A stretch of 64,000 nucleotides of DNA from Gonium pectorale (Eukaryota; Chlorophyta; Chlorophyceae; Chlamydomonadales; Volvocaceae). Each line of letters opens with the position of its first letter. The first letter of the stretch is position 1. Below, in pieces: positions 11,995 to 21,311 of the stretch. Under the pieces are notes generated by a model. The model was not told the DNA's origin. It was given only the letters and a program-made list of their open reading frames with translations, and did no database searches. Where the stretch lies: the NCBI GenBank assembly GCA_001584585.1, contig LSYV01000003.1, positions 4,272,024 to 4,336,023 of the forward strand, read 5' to 3'. The position numbers were made by a program, and so were the translations under genes.

Positions 11995-14199
11995 GGTACA
12001 GAGCAAGACATGTATGTATGTGACACAGTTTTTTCGACCTCGTATGCGACCTCGTTCGCGGTTCGTCGCGCGCGCTCCCGCATGCAGCCTCTGGAGCAGT
12101 GGATCTGAGTCCCACGCATCCCGCCGCATTGCGAGAGGGAAGAGCCCCGGGCGGGTGAGAACTGTGAAGGGCGATGGAGCCCGATGACGTGGGCATCCAT
12201 TCAGACCGCTATGGCGATAGTCCAGCAAGCGTTTTCTTGGCACAGAAGGGCACAGAGATAACTAGGCACAAATTCGAACCGGCTGTGCGTGGTCATTCTG
12301 ACGTCCCCGTGTGCGAAGACTCCCCTCAGGTGGCGAAAGCCCTAAGCATGTCTCTGTGCCTGCGACTGCTGCCTTCACCGACTCCAGGTAGCCTCCAGGG
12401 ATAGGTAGCCTCGAGCCTCTGCATGCCTCCGTCTATCTTATTGATCGGGCTCGCCTGGGCTCGTCTGTGGGGCGGCGGGTGAAAGCATGATAGCCATGAC
12501 GCGTGATGCTTCCTGGCTAGGTTTTGCACCTTTCCCTAGGAAATAGCAATGCCTGCGAGCGATGCGCCGTGCCGGTGCTGGGCCGAGCGGCGGCGAGAGC
12601 GAACAACCTTATAAAGCTACTAGTCTGTGGCTATTAGCTGCGCTGGCAGCGCCTGCGTCGGGTGGGACCTGCGTCTCGCCAAGTCCCCGCTCTCTCCGCT
12701 GCTGCGGAGGCTGCTGGCCTGCATCTCGTGGGGGCACTACGGTAGTGCAAAGCACGCTTGTGTGACTACTAATTATGTACACAGAACATAACTTGAGGCA
12801 GGGCTCTTCAAGTGTACAGTATCAGCCTTGCCGAAACCGCCGCCAACTCAACCTGCTCGACCCATGGTTCGTGGCAGCCGCAACCTCCTCTACCTTATTC
12901 TTGCTGAAGTCCATACCTGAAATATCCTATCCTATCCGTTATCTAAGTGTCTCTATGCTCAGATGTACACAGTACGTACAGCCTGCCCGACTGGAGATGA
13001 AAGGTTGCAGCGCACTGCAGTATGCATTTAAATACGTGAAGACCAAGGAACGCTCAATTTTCTTGGTTCTCCATCCACGAGGACGAGTCCGACGCAACAT
13101 TCCCCGCCATGCAGTAACGCGCGCCCTCTGCCGCACACCCGCAAAAATTTGCTATTTGGCTAGACAACAGAGGAACCGCCGTAAAGCAGCCTATCTTTAC
13201 TTGGCATAGAGATACTCCAGTTGGCGTGACCTCCCCATACTGTGTAGCCAACGCCGTTCGTTTTTACTGTCGATCGCTCAACTTACACTTTCATAGAGTT
13301 TCTTCTCCCGGCCCCGCTGCCTCGGCTCGGAGTCCGAGAAGGCATCGCAGGGGCCTGGACCCCGGTCGCAACAACGATTTCGCATCGTTTGGTGCGGTCC
13401 TCGTTGTGGGCAAAGTTGTGGCGTTAGGTGTCGGCGAAGGCCGCTCAACAACTCCCGGCCCGGCTTTTTGCCTGGCATTCCTGGAGACGTCCTGAAATCA
13501 GGTGGAGCATATTTGTAGCAGTATATCGTGAAGTGTTTTATTTGCGTTTGCGGGCGACATGTCGCTGACATGACGCGGACCCCGGGATGTGGGCTCAGTC
13601 TCAAGCGTCAAGGGAGACACATTTGTGTCCCATATACCTGACCGTCCGGGGTCTACGGGGTTGAGAACGCAACGGCCTGTGTAGCACGAGCCAGTATCCC
13701 GTGCCCCATTCCCAACCCGCTCTACACCGCAGGCACCAGATGTGTCAACCAACGAGGACCGGCGCCACATGTGCGCCGGAGCTCGAATTCAGAGAGTCAG
13801 CTAAAGCTCCGTTTGAAGAGGTGCGTAGGACCCAGTCCTGAAGCACGGCCGCGCTGCGGGGTCAAACCACCGGGAGGGCCCGTCTGCTCGTGTACCTCGC
13901 CCGCCATGCCCTGTACCCGGCGCCCAGCAGGAAACATCACACCCTCGAGTGTGTATGTCCATAGAGGCTGCCTTCCCCGTTTTTGATTCCTTTTTTACAG
14001 CATCAGCTACTCATGTCAGGCTGCTGCCCATCTCATCTGCCTGCACGCGCTGGCACGTGCTTTGATAAGGGATTGTGCGTCGACTTGGCTCTTTCTGCCA
14101 TGGACTTGCCAAACAATACCCTACGTCAGCCCGGTCGCGTCATTGTTACCCATGTTCAGCACAAGACTGACACATAGTACACCTTTCTTCTACCTCCAG

Positions 14200-14376
14200 G
14201 CAAAATGCTGTACCTCCCCGCTTGTGCGCTCCGCCCTGGCGCGGCCTAGCACGAACTCATCATCGGCCTCTAGCATCGGCGGCGATAGCTGCACCTCGCT
14301 GACTTCCTCGCTCATACACGAGGAGACCTTCCAGAGGCCGGAGCCGTCCTCCGATTTTGATGAGCCTTCGCCACAG
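14200..14376 (+). other. Possible upstream exon of the 14437 kinase
   Basis: A 59-codon open stretch bounded by an acceptor (TTCTACCTCCAG) and a donor (CCACAG|GTGGGG). It encodes a Ser/acidic-rich segment (SSASSIGGDSCTSLTSS, then DFDEPSPQ). It could be a regulatory N-terminal exon, but the join to the kinase frame cannot be settled: the next acceptor-linked frame (through CHKCKHCDSLRSIGR) stops before the kinase domain. Confidence 0.25.
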
Positions 14377-14436
14377 GTGGGGGGCTCCAGGTTACGGCTG
14401 CATCGCCCCGTATCGTCTGGATAAAGCAGGCACGGT

Positions 14437-15525
14437 ATGGACCATGCCACAAGTGCAAGCATTGTGACTCTCTTCGCTCCATCGGACGGCTGGATGAGGC
14501 GCATTCATGTCGTTTTGTGTGCCGTAAAGAATACCGTCCCTCCTTGGCTTCGCTGTTCATCCGGACACCTGGCCCCTCGCCTCTCCGACCCATATCCCGG
14601 CACCGCCTTTCCTGCCCCCACCGCACAGTCTCCCAATACCTTCCTCGCCGCTGAGGGCCTCCAGCTCGCCACGCCCATGCGGCTGCTGGGCACGGGCGCC
14701 ACCGGCCGCGTAGACCTGGTCCACATCCCCCTGCCCGGAGACTGCTCGCCATTCCCAGCCGCGCGCAAGACCCTCCTCCGCAGCCGCGACCCACACATGC
14801 GAGCGGCCGAGGACGCCCTGTTCTCACGCGAGCTGGCAGCCCTGGCCGCCGGCCGCACCTGCCCCTTCATTGTCAAGCAGCTGGCTGCATCCAGCCACGA
14901 CGACCGCCACGAGCTGCTGCTGGAGTTGGCGGAGGGCAACACATTGGAGCACGAGCTGAGCGATGCGTTGAGCGCTGTGCGTGGGCCCCTGGAGCGGACG
15001 CTGCTGCCCCCAGGCCGCCTGGCCGAGCTGGCAGCGCAGCTGCTGTGCGCGCTGGACGCCCTCCACTCGGCCGGCGTTGTGCACCTGGACGTGAAACCGC
15101 TGAATTTGTTGCTTACGGCCCGCGGTTCACTGCTGCTGGGTGATGCGGGCTGCGCGCAGCGCGTGACCCAGCCGGGCGGCGCCGTGCCCGAGCCGCCAAC
15201 CGGCACGCCGCTTTTTGCCGCGCCCGAGGCAAAGCGCCGCGGTGCGCCGGTCACGGCGGCAGCGGACCTGTATTCCGTCGGGGCCCTCCTGGCGGTGGCC
15301 GCCTGCTGGCATCGCCAGACGGGGCGCGTGCTGGCATTCCTGCGCGGCCAGGCGGCGCTGCCGGACTTCGTGCCGGCGGAGCTGCGGGACCTGGTGAGTC
15401 GGCTGGTGGCAGACGATCCCACGCAGCGGCCCACCGCGGCAGAGGCGCTGCGGCACCCGTTTCTCGCTGGGGTTGACTTGGCGGCACTGGCGCCGGTGCG
15501 CTGCGAGGGTGCGGCGCCACAATAA
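14437..15525 (+). CDS. Ser/Thr protein kinase-like protein, single exon, 362 aa
   Basis: One uninterrupted frame holds a whole kinase fold: glycine loop GTGATG (85-90), VAIK-type Lys 111 (AARKTLL), helix C Glu 132, catalytic loop HLDVKPLN (216-223), DAG (236-238) in place of DFG, AAPE (261-264), helix F DLYSVG and the closing RP motif (TQRPTAAEAL). The catalytic Asp and metal-binding Asp are both present, so activity is plausible despite the Phe-to-Ala change. It ends soon after the last helix, with no extra domain. The first 80 residues look unlike a kinase. The true start may be a later ATG (14677, Met 81), or an upstream exon may be spliced in. Lack of introns is unusual beside intron-rich neighbours and could mean retroposition. 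Substrate unknown. Confidence 0.75.
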   Translation: MDHATSASIVTLFAPSDGWMRRIHVVLCAVKNTVPPWLRCSSGHLAPRLSDPYPGTAFPAPTAQSPNTFLAAEGLQLATPMRLLGTGATGRVDLVHIPLPGDCSPFPAARKTLLRSRDPHMRAAEDALFSRELAALAAGRTCPFIVKQLAASSHDDRHELLLELAEGNTLEHELSDALSAVRGPLERTLLPPGRLAELAAQLLCALDALHSAGVVHLDVKPLNLLLTARGSLLLGDAGCAQRVTQPGGAVPEPPTGTPLFAAPEAKRRGAPVTAAADLYSVGALLAVAACWHRQTGRVLAFLRGQAALPDFVPAELRDLVSRLVADDPTQRPTAAEALRHPFLAGVDLAALAPVRCEGAAPQ

Positions 15526-16725
15526 GGCAGGCGATAGGGCCCGACGTGGCTTGGGCCCTGTAGACGACGAGGAATCGAGGCTGGGCCGCCCACCTGGCGG
15601 GCGTTGGTGCGGCAGGCAGGGACTTGCGGCGCAACGCTGCGTGTCTAATGGCAGGGGTGCGCTGCAGGGCAGCCGGTCGAGCTTGGCCAAACGTTTGGAT
15701 ACGGACAATCCACTTAAGACCCGTCGCGAGCGCCAGCTGGCGACTGACATAGGAGATGCACGATTTTTTATTGTTGTTTCGGAGGGGCCATGCCAAGCCT
15801 CTTCGGGTGTCAAGTGTGGCCAGGTGGACAGGTGCATGCTGTGACTCGCATAAACGACATTGGTACATGTTTGCGAGACTGCACGGCAGTGGCGCATCAT
15901 TGGCATGTGTGCAAGATGGGGTACGGGAGCTCCAAGAATGCTCCATCATTGCCATTGATTGTGAAAAATAGCAGACGTACTGGGTTTCTTATACCCCCTG
16001 TGTACGGTACCCTATTACAACGCATATGACACCGGCTATCGCCGTGGTGGGCTGTTTGGCGCCGCTCAACGGCGGAATGCCGTGGCGTGTGATTATGTGC
16101 GCCCTGCGAGCTTTTGATCTGCGGAGACAATCCCTGAAACCGGGCGTCAGCGCCCATGTTTATGTGTGCCTGCTTGATGAAGATGCAGCTGGCTGAATGT
16201 TACTCGGCCGAGCTACTACGTGCTTACCAGAGTGAGGACCTTCGAACATGGGTCTGCTGTGCTTTTCTGGGTATTTGACTGGCTTTGTCGTACTCAACTG
16301 CTATATTTTGCAACCTGCAGCCTCTCGCTGCACGCCATGGACGGCGCATGCGCGGTGCATCGCGCGCCGCGTTTGGATACGCTTGTAGCCGAGATATGGG
16401 ATCTTATGGCTAGCGCACTCCTCACCTTTTTCTCTACCTCGGCGCGTCTTGATGTGCCCTTCTTATAATGGGGCGCCGCACCCAACAAATGCCGTGCCCA
16501 TCCGTTTTGCTTGCGCATATTCCTGTATCTGATGTCTGTAAGCCATGACTGAACCGAACGTTAGTCCCAGTCCCCCTCTACCTCACCCCAGTACCCTGGC
16601 GGACCAACTGCACACAGCTACCCATGCACCAGAGATGTGCTTCCTTGTCAAGTGTGAGTGGGAGAAACAGCCTTCCGTGGAACCCAGTGATCAAAACATA
16701 AGAATGGCGCCCGAGGTCCCATTCA

Positions 16726-16764
16726 CGCCCGCCCGACTGGAAACGTCGCGCCTTTGGGTGTGTA
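16726..16764 (+). repeat. Dispersed ~40-bp element, copy 2
   Basis: CGCCCGCCCGACTGGAAACG followed by TCGCGCCTTTGGGTGTGTA. Same core as the copies at 11955 (minus) and 17089. Confidence 0.7.
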
Positions 16765-17088
16765 ATACACACTAGTGGCATGTCCCCTCCTCCTTTCTGT
16801 GGGGCCACTCAGGCCACTGCAGGCATCCCCCTCGTTGTCGTGGGCAACTTCCTCCGCCGCCGACTCGTAGGTGCTACCGCTGCACCTGAACCAACCACGA
16901 ACGCCTAGACAACACAACCGGCCCAAAGCCCAGCCCCAAGCTCAGCACGCACACCGTCAAGGCGCCTTGCTGGAACTTATATGATACGCGTATTATGCGG
17001 CCGACTGCCCCGACATTGCACGAGGCTGCCCCGTCATACCGGGGGGCGGGCTCGTTTGCCTCGTTCGTCTACCTTTTCTTGTACCGCA

Positions 17089-17127
17089 CGCCCGCCCAAC
17101 TGGAAACGTCGCACCATCGTGTGCGTA
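17089..17127 (+). repeat. Dispersed ~40-bp element, copy 3
   Basis: CGCCCGCCCAACTGGAAACG followed by TCGCACCATCGTGTGCGTA. Same orientation as the 16726 copy. Confidence 0.7.
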
Positions 17128-17224
17128 CGGACCGTAGAAGTGTGCCTCCTCAACATTCCGTTCCCGAACCTACACCCAAAAAGACTCCCCGCCCCTCTGC
17201 TCCAACGCATTCGGGGTATCACCA

Positions 17225-17456
17225 CTACACGGGGCCCTGAGCGGCGGGCCGCGGCACCGCCGCCACCGCTGCCGCGCCGTCGCCGTTGCCAGTCGCGGCC
17301 GGCGCGCTGCTCGGCGGCGGCACGCCCCACCCTGCCGCCGCCTGCGCCTGCACGTCCTCCTCCCAGCCCAGCTCCTCCAGCGGCGCCACGTGCATGTGGT
17401 AGGCGGCCACCCGGGGCAGCTCCACAGCGCGCAGCCGCAGCTCGGCACGCGGCAGC
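17225..17456 (-). other. Orphan 3'-terminal exon of an unidentified protein
   Basis: After a textbook acceptor (CCGCTCCCCCAG) a 77-codon frame runs to TAG. It starts with a compact, non-repetitive segment (LPRAELRLRAVELPRVAAYH, then MHVAPLEELGWEEDVQ) and ends in an Ala/Pro/Gly tail, like a real protein end in these genomes. Only about 430 bases separate it from the MED27 stop, and I found no matching upstream exon there. It may be a relic, an alternative last exon of MED27, or part of an unrecognised small gene. Function unknown. Confidence 0.35.
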
Positions 17457-17542
17457 CTGGGGGAGCGGGCATGGGGCGCCCCAAGCAGGATCAAGAGCGC
17501 GGCAGCGTGCGCGTACCCTGTAAGGCCTAACGCCATGACATC

Positions 17543-17575
17543 TTGCACCTTCCACCTTGCACCTTGCACCTTGCA
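17543..17575. repeat. CACCTTG heptamer repeat
   Basis: Four imperfect CACCTTG/CACCTTC units in tandem between the orphan exon and the MED27 stop. Confidence 0.8.
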
Positions 17576-17892
17576 AATGCGGACCCCTGTTGTGCCGTAG
17601 CAAAGTGCGGCCGCAGGACTGGGGCATCCCGCATAGACCAAGACCATCGCTTTCGCTCGCACCCCGGCACATAGCGACCTGCGGCATTTGAAACCCTCAA
17701 TGCGCCCACGGCGCTCAACGGGCTCGCCCACCATCCGCGCTGGCACAGATGCGCGGCGAGCCATCCGGGCCCCACCTGACCTTGCACCGGCCTCAATACT
17801 TACTGCGCCTAGACTCGGCTGACGACCGCGGTGGGCGGATGGCCCGCACCCCCCACCCCCAACAGCCCACTGGCACCCCGCTCGCGAGCCGC

Positions 17893-20808
17893 TCACTTGA
17901 ACGCCCGGAAGATGGGCGGCACTGGGTACTGCACCGATGGGTCCCACGCCAACAGCCGCCCCGTGGCGGCGCAGCGCTTGGAGAACAGGTCCCGGCAGGT
18001 GAGCAGCCACAGCAGCAGTTCCTCTAGAGCAGCGCCGCCGGGGCTGCGGGGCTCCGCAGCCAGGGGCGCCGCCGCTGGCTGCGCTGGCTGAGATGACGGG
18101 GCGGCAGCGACGGCAGTAGCGGTGGAAGCAGGGGGTGGCGGCTGCAATGGCTGCAGCGGCGGCAGGAGCGCTGCGCGCTTCGTGTAGTAGGTAAGGACTC
18201 TGGTGGCCAGAGCGCTGAGGCGGCGGAAGACCTGGGAGGATGGGAGCAGGGGCAGTCCTTCTACACGACTCGAGGCGTGGTAGGGAGGCATGGCGGTCCT
18301 ATGCAGAAGCCATCAAGTACAACACAGCCCCAGCCTCATCCGTACGGGACCCAGCAGCACCAGCCCCGCCGCTGCGTCTGTATGGCACCTAGTATGGTCC
18401 GACGCCCCACCTGGGACGCCGGGGTGGCCCAAGGGTCCATCTCAAACGCCCGGTCTGCGCTGTCCACCGCCACCCTCAGCGGCGCGGGGCTGCCTGGCTC
18501 CGCCAGAAGTACGTTGGCCACAAACACGCCCGGGATCAGCATGCGGACCTAAGCGGGGCAGGGAGGGGGGGGAGCAAACAGTCCGGGGAGGGGGGGCATG
18601 GGGCAGCCGGACAGGGGTCCAACAAGCGTCGACTTGGCATCGGGTTTGTCCCTGCGGTGTCGCCTCCCGCTCCTGGCGCGTAGGCTCAGGGGAGGCCCAC
18701 ACGTCCACGCTGGTCACACGCCACTTCTCCATTGCCGTTAACAGGCCTGCCAGTTTCCTCACCCGCCATGCGCTTCCTCCGACTCTACCCCGGGTTGGGT
18801 ACCCGCCCGCATCCGTATAGGAGCCGTACCTGCGTCGCGCCCGCCAGCCTCGCCGCCCCAGCCGCCAGCAGCGCCCCGTCCACCGCCGGCACGCTGGGAC
18901 CCGAGCCTCCCCCGGCTACCGCAGCCGACGTGGCCGTCGCTGCCGCAGCCAGCGCGGCGGTGAGCGCCGATGGTAGCGCCAGGGCGTTGCCTCCGTCGTC
19001 CAGCGCGTGCAGCCGCATGCCGCCGAGGGTGCTGCTGCTGGCGCCGCCACCGCCGCCACCTCTCCCGCCGCCATCGAGCGCCCGCAGGCGCAGCAGGACA
19101 CTCACAAGCTCCAGTGTGCCACCGGACCCGCCTGCTGCTGCTGCCAAGCGAGTTCGCCCTGGCGGCGCTAGGGGCCGGGGCGGGGAGGGCGACGAGGTAG
19201 AGGGGTGCGGCGGGCTCGGCGTGTTGCCAGCCGCGGCCGCCGCCGCCGCTGCTGCCACGGCGGAGGCGGTGCCTCCAACGTCAGCGTCGTCGTCTATGCG
19301 CGGGAGGGAGAGCAGCGGCAGCCAATTGGCTAGGGCCTCGCCTAGGGTACTGGCAGCGGCAGATAGCTAGCATGCACGCCAAGGTGCCTAGATCATTTGG
19401 GAGTGTCGTCCTGGACCCCTACCAACCTCATCGTGATGCAGAGGCCACAGGAAACTATCTGGCTGCTTGTGCAAGCCGGAGCAGCGATGGAGGCGGCTGT
19501 GCCCCGGTGGCGCCCCACCGACCGGCAGCTCGACGTACCCCACAGGAGTCAAGGCCATCGCTGCTCCCCCCAGCACCATCCCCCCCAGCTCCGCCCGACG
19601 CACCCATGCGCTGCCTCTTGGCCCTCCGCTCGCCGGGGCCGTGCGGCCCCGCGCCCAGCAGCCCCTCGCACACCGCCGCGTCCAGCGATGCTAGCACCGA
19701 GCGGCAGTGCGACTGCAGCGCCGCTGCAGGCCCCGCGGCCGGGCCGGCGGCGCCGGCGGCGCCGCCAACCCGTGCGTGCGCCGTCACCGCTCCGGAGCCA
19801 CCCGCTGCTGTTCCCCGTGCGGCTGCCACCTTGTTGACCACTCGCGCCACCTCCAGGGCAGCGGTGAGGCGGGGCCAACCCGCGCGAATGGCCCGGTGCT
19901 CATCATCTAGCGTCTGCGGGTGAGCGTAGGAGGGGGTTTGGATGCTGATCTGCCTCACTAGAGACGCATGGGGGGCAAGGCGGGCAGGACGCCAGCCTGA
20001 CCGAGGGAGTGAGATGGCAGTTACCACCACACCCCATGTACGGCCGAGAAGGCTGGTGGACAGAGCAGCCGTGCCATCCAGGATTGACGACACCTGAACC
20101 ACAGTTAAGCGCTCTGGGCGAGGGGCAAAGCAGGCGCCGCCACCACCTTTGGACGCGAAACGAGCTCGGACCTTGCGCCGCGGCTGGCGCCCGCGCCCAA
20201 CCGCCTTCAGCCCGCCAAGCTGCGCCGTGCTGGCCGCCATCCCGTTGCCGCATCCCGCCCAACCACCTCCGCACGGGGACCCCGCATTGCCACCCGCCCG
20301 CGGCCGGCCGCGGCCCTGCGCGCCCCGCCCGGCTCAGCCGCCCGTCCCCTTCCCGCCCAGCCCGCACCCACCCGCACGATCCGCGCCAGGTACTGCCTTC
20401 CCTCGTCGGCCGCCAGCAGGTGCCCCTCTCCGCAGGCATACACCACCTGGTTCTTCATGCTGGTGAACTGGGGTGTGTGGGGACGGACAAGAGGGGAGAC
20501 GGGTCCTGGCTGGCAGGAATCCGCATGCCTGGCTCAAGCTGGTGCAGCGGTGCATGCCACCAAGCCTCGGTTGGGACGGTACGGTGGCACGGGCGTGTGG
20601 CAACTGCATAGAAGCGGCTGCGGTCTCATCGGGTAGTGTCCGCCCAAGCATAGGGTGCCAGCCCCCAACACAGAGTGCCCCTGGAGACCACACTGACCAG
20701 ATTCTGAGTGTTCTCCAGCACCCGCAAAGCCTCCTTTAGCTGCCCTAAGGTGGGGCTCGCCTGCGGGGGCTGCCCGTCGCCGCCCGGCGATCCGACGCCT
20801 GTATTCAT
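17893..20808 (-). CDS. MED27: Mediator complex subunit 27, 6 exons, 531 aa
   Basis: Minus-strand exons 20808-20698, 20467-20372, 19913-19539, 19366-18830, 18548-18411 and 18231-17893 are all in phase 0 and total 532 codons. The N-terminal part is helical (TLGQLKEALRVLENTQNL; GWPRLTAALEVARVV). The C-terminal region EELLLWLLTCRDLFSKRC followed by AATGRLL and VPPIF matches the conserved MED27 end, where other eukaryotes carry a CxxCG zinc-type motif; here the second Cys is missing (CAATG). MED27 is a tail-module subunit linking activators to RNA polymerase II in the nucleus. The middle is enlarged by Ala/Gly/Pro runs (exon 4), so the protein is longer than animal MED27. It is divergent from CHLI2, with 503 bp between start codons. 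The assignment rests mainly on the C-terminal block and helix order. Confidence 0.75.
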
Positions 20809-21311
20809 TTTAAACTGTTACCTACTGTGCCAGTCAGTCTATGGTGCGTGCTGGTCACGGACTAGGGCGACGGGGGCGACCGAGAGGCGGGAACATGGTC
20901 ATGACAGAGAAGTCGAGGTAGCATGCTCAACATTAAATCAGAATATTAATAATAATGGAACCCTAAGCATCACACACACGGCGCAGAGTTGGCGTCACGG
21001 AGGCTCTTGGTGACAGATAAACCTTTAGGTTCTGAAGGATTCGTGTGCATAGCGCAAAGTCCGCAGGGTCCCTGGGTTTCGCAGCTCAATCGCAGGAAGG
21101 TTTCGGAGCGAGTACGGGCGATCGTGTCGCTTGCGCAGCGTCGCGCTTAGATCCACGCATGCCTGCTCATCCTACTTGGCCTTGTCTGCGAAAGGATCCA
21201 CTCAAACTGACAAGGGAGTGGCTGTCCGCGAAGTTGGCCGATTACCCCTGCGGTTAGGAGTCCGGGGTGCCCAATTGACTTGTCGGACATATCACGCCAA
21301 TCTTAGCAGCC
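20809..21311. promoter_or_regulatory. Divergent MED27/CHLI2 promoter region
   Basis: 503 bp separate the two start codons. An AT-rich patch at 20932-20960 (ATTAAATCAGAATATTAATA) stands out in this GC-rich window. No clear TATA box was identified on either side. Confidence 0.5.

Larger units (their letters stand above)
11183..14436. other. Gene-poor interval with a dispersed element and a possible exon
   Basis: The left end may hold unrecognised 5' exons of the minus-strand kinase (Ala-rich frames, no motif). It contains one copy of the dispersed ~40-bp element (11955-11994). From about 12770 to 13320 base composition is visibly less GC-rich than the neighbourhood. The 144-codon frame there (12775-13209, +) has no recognisable motif and I do not call it. 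A candidate exon at 14200-14376 is listed separately. Confidence 0.45.
15526..17224. other. Intergenic; two copies of the dispersed element
   Basis: No supportable gene. It holds the presumed 3' UTR of the 14437 kinase (TGTAA at 16537-16541 and 16761-16765, both far from the stop) and two same-orientation copies of the ~40-bp element at 16726 and 17089, 363 bp apart. The stretch 15750-16470 is relatively AT-rich. Confidence 0.45.

Noticed and set aside
12775..13209. 144-codon + frame in a less GC-rich patch
   Set aside because: No recognisable motif, no acceptor/donor logic; cannot be supported.
14505..15593. 362-codon minus-strand frame
   Set aside because: Exact antisense of the kinase exon, no domain, typical of GC-rich third positions.
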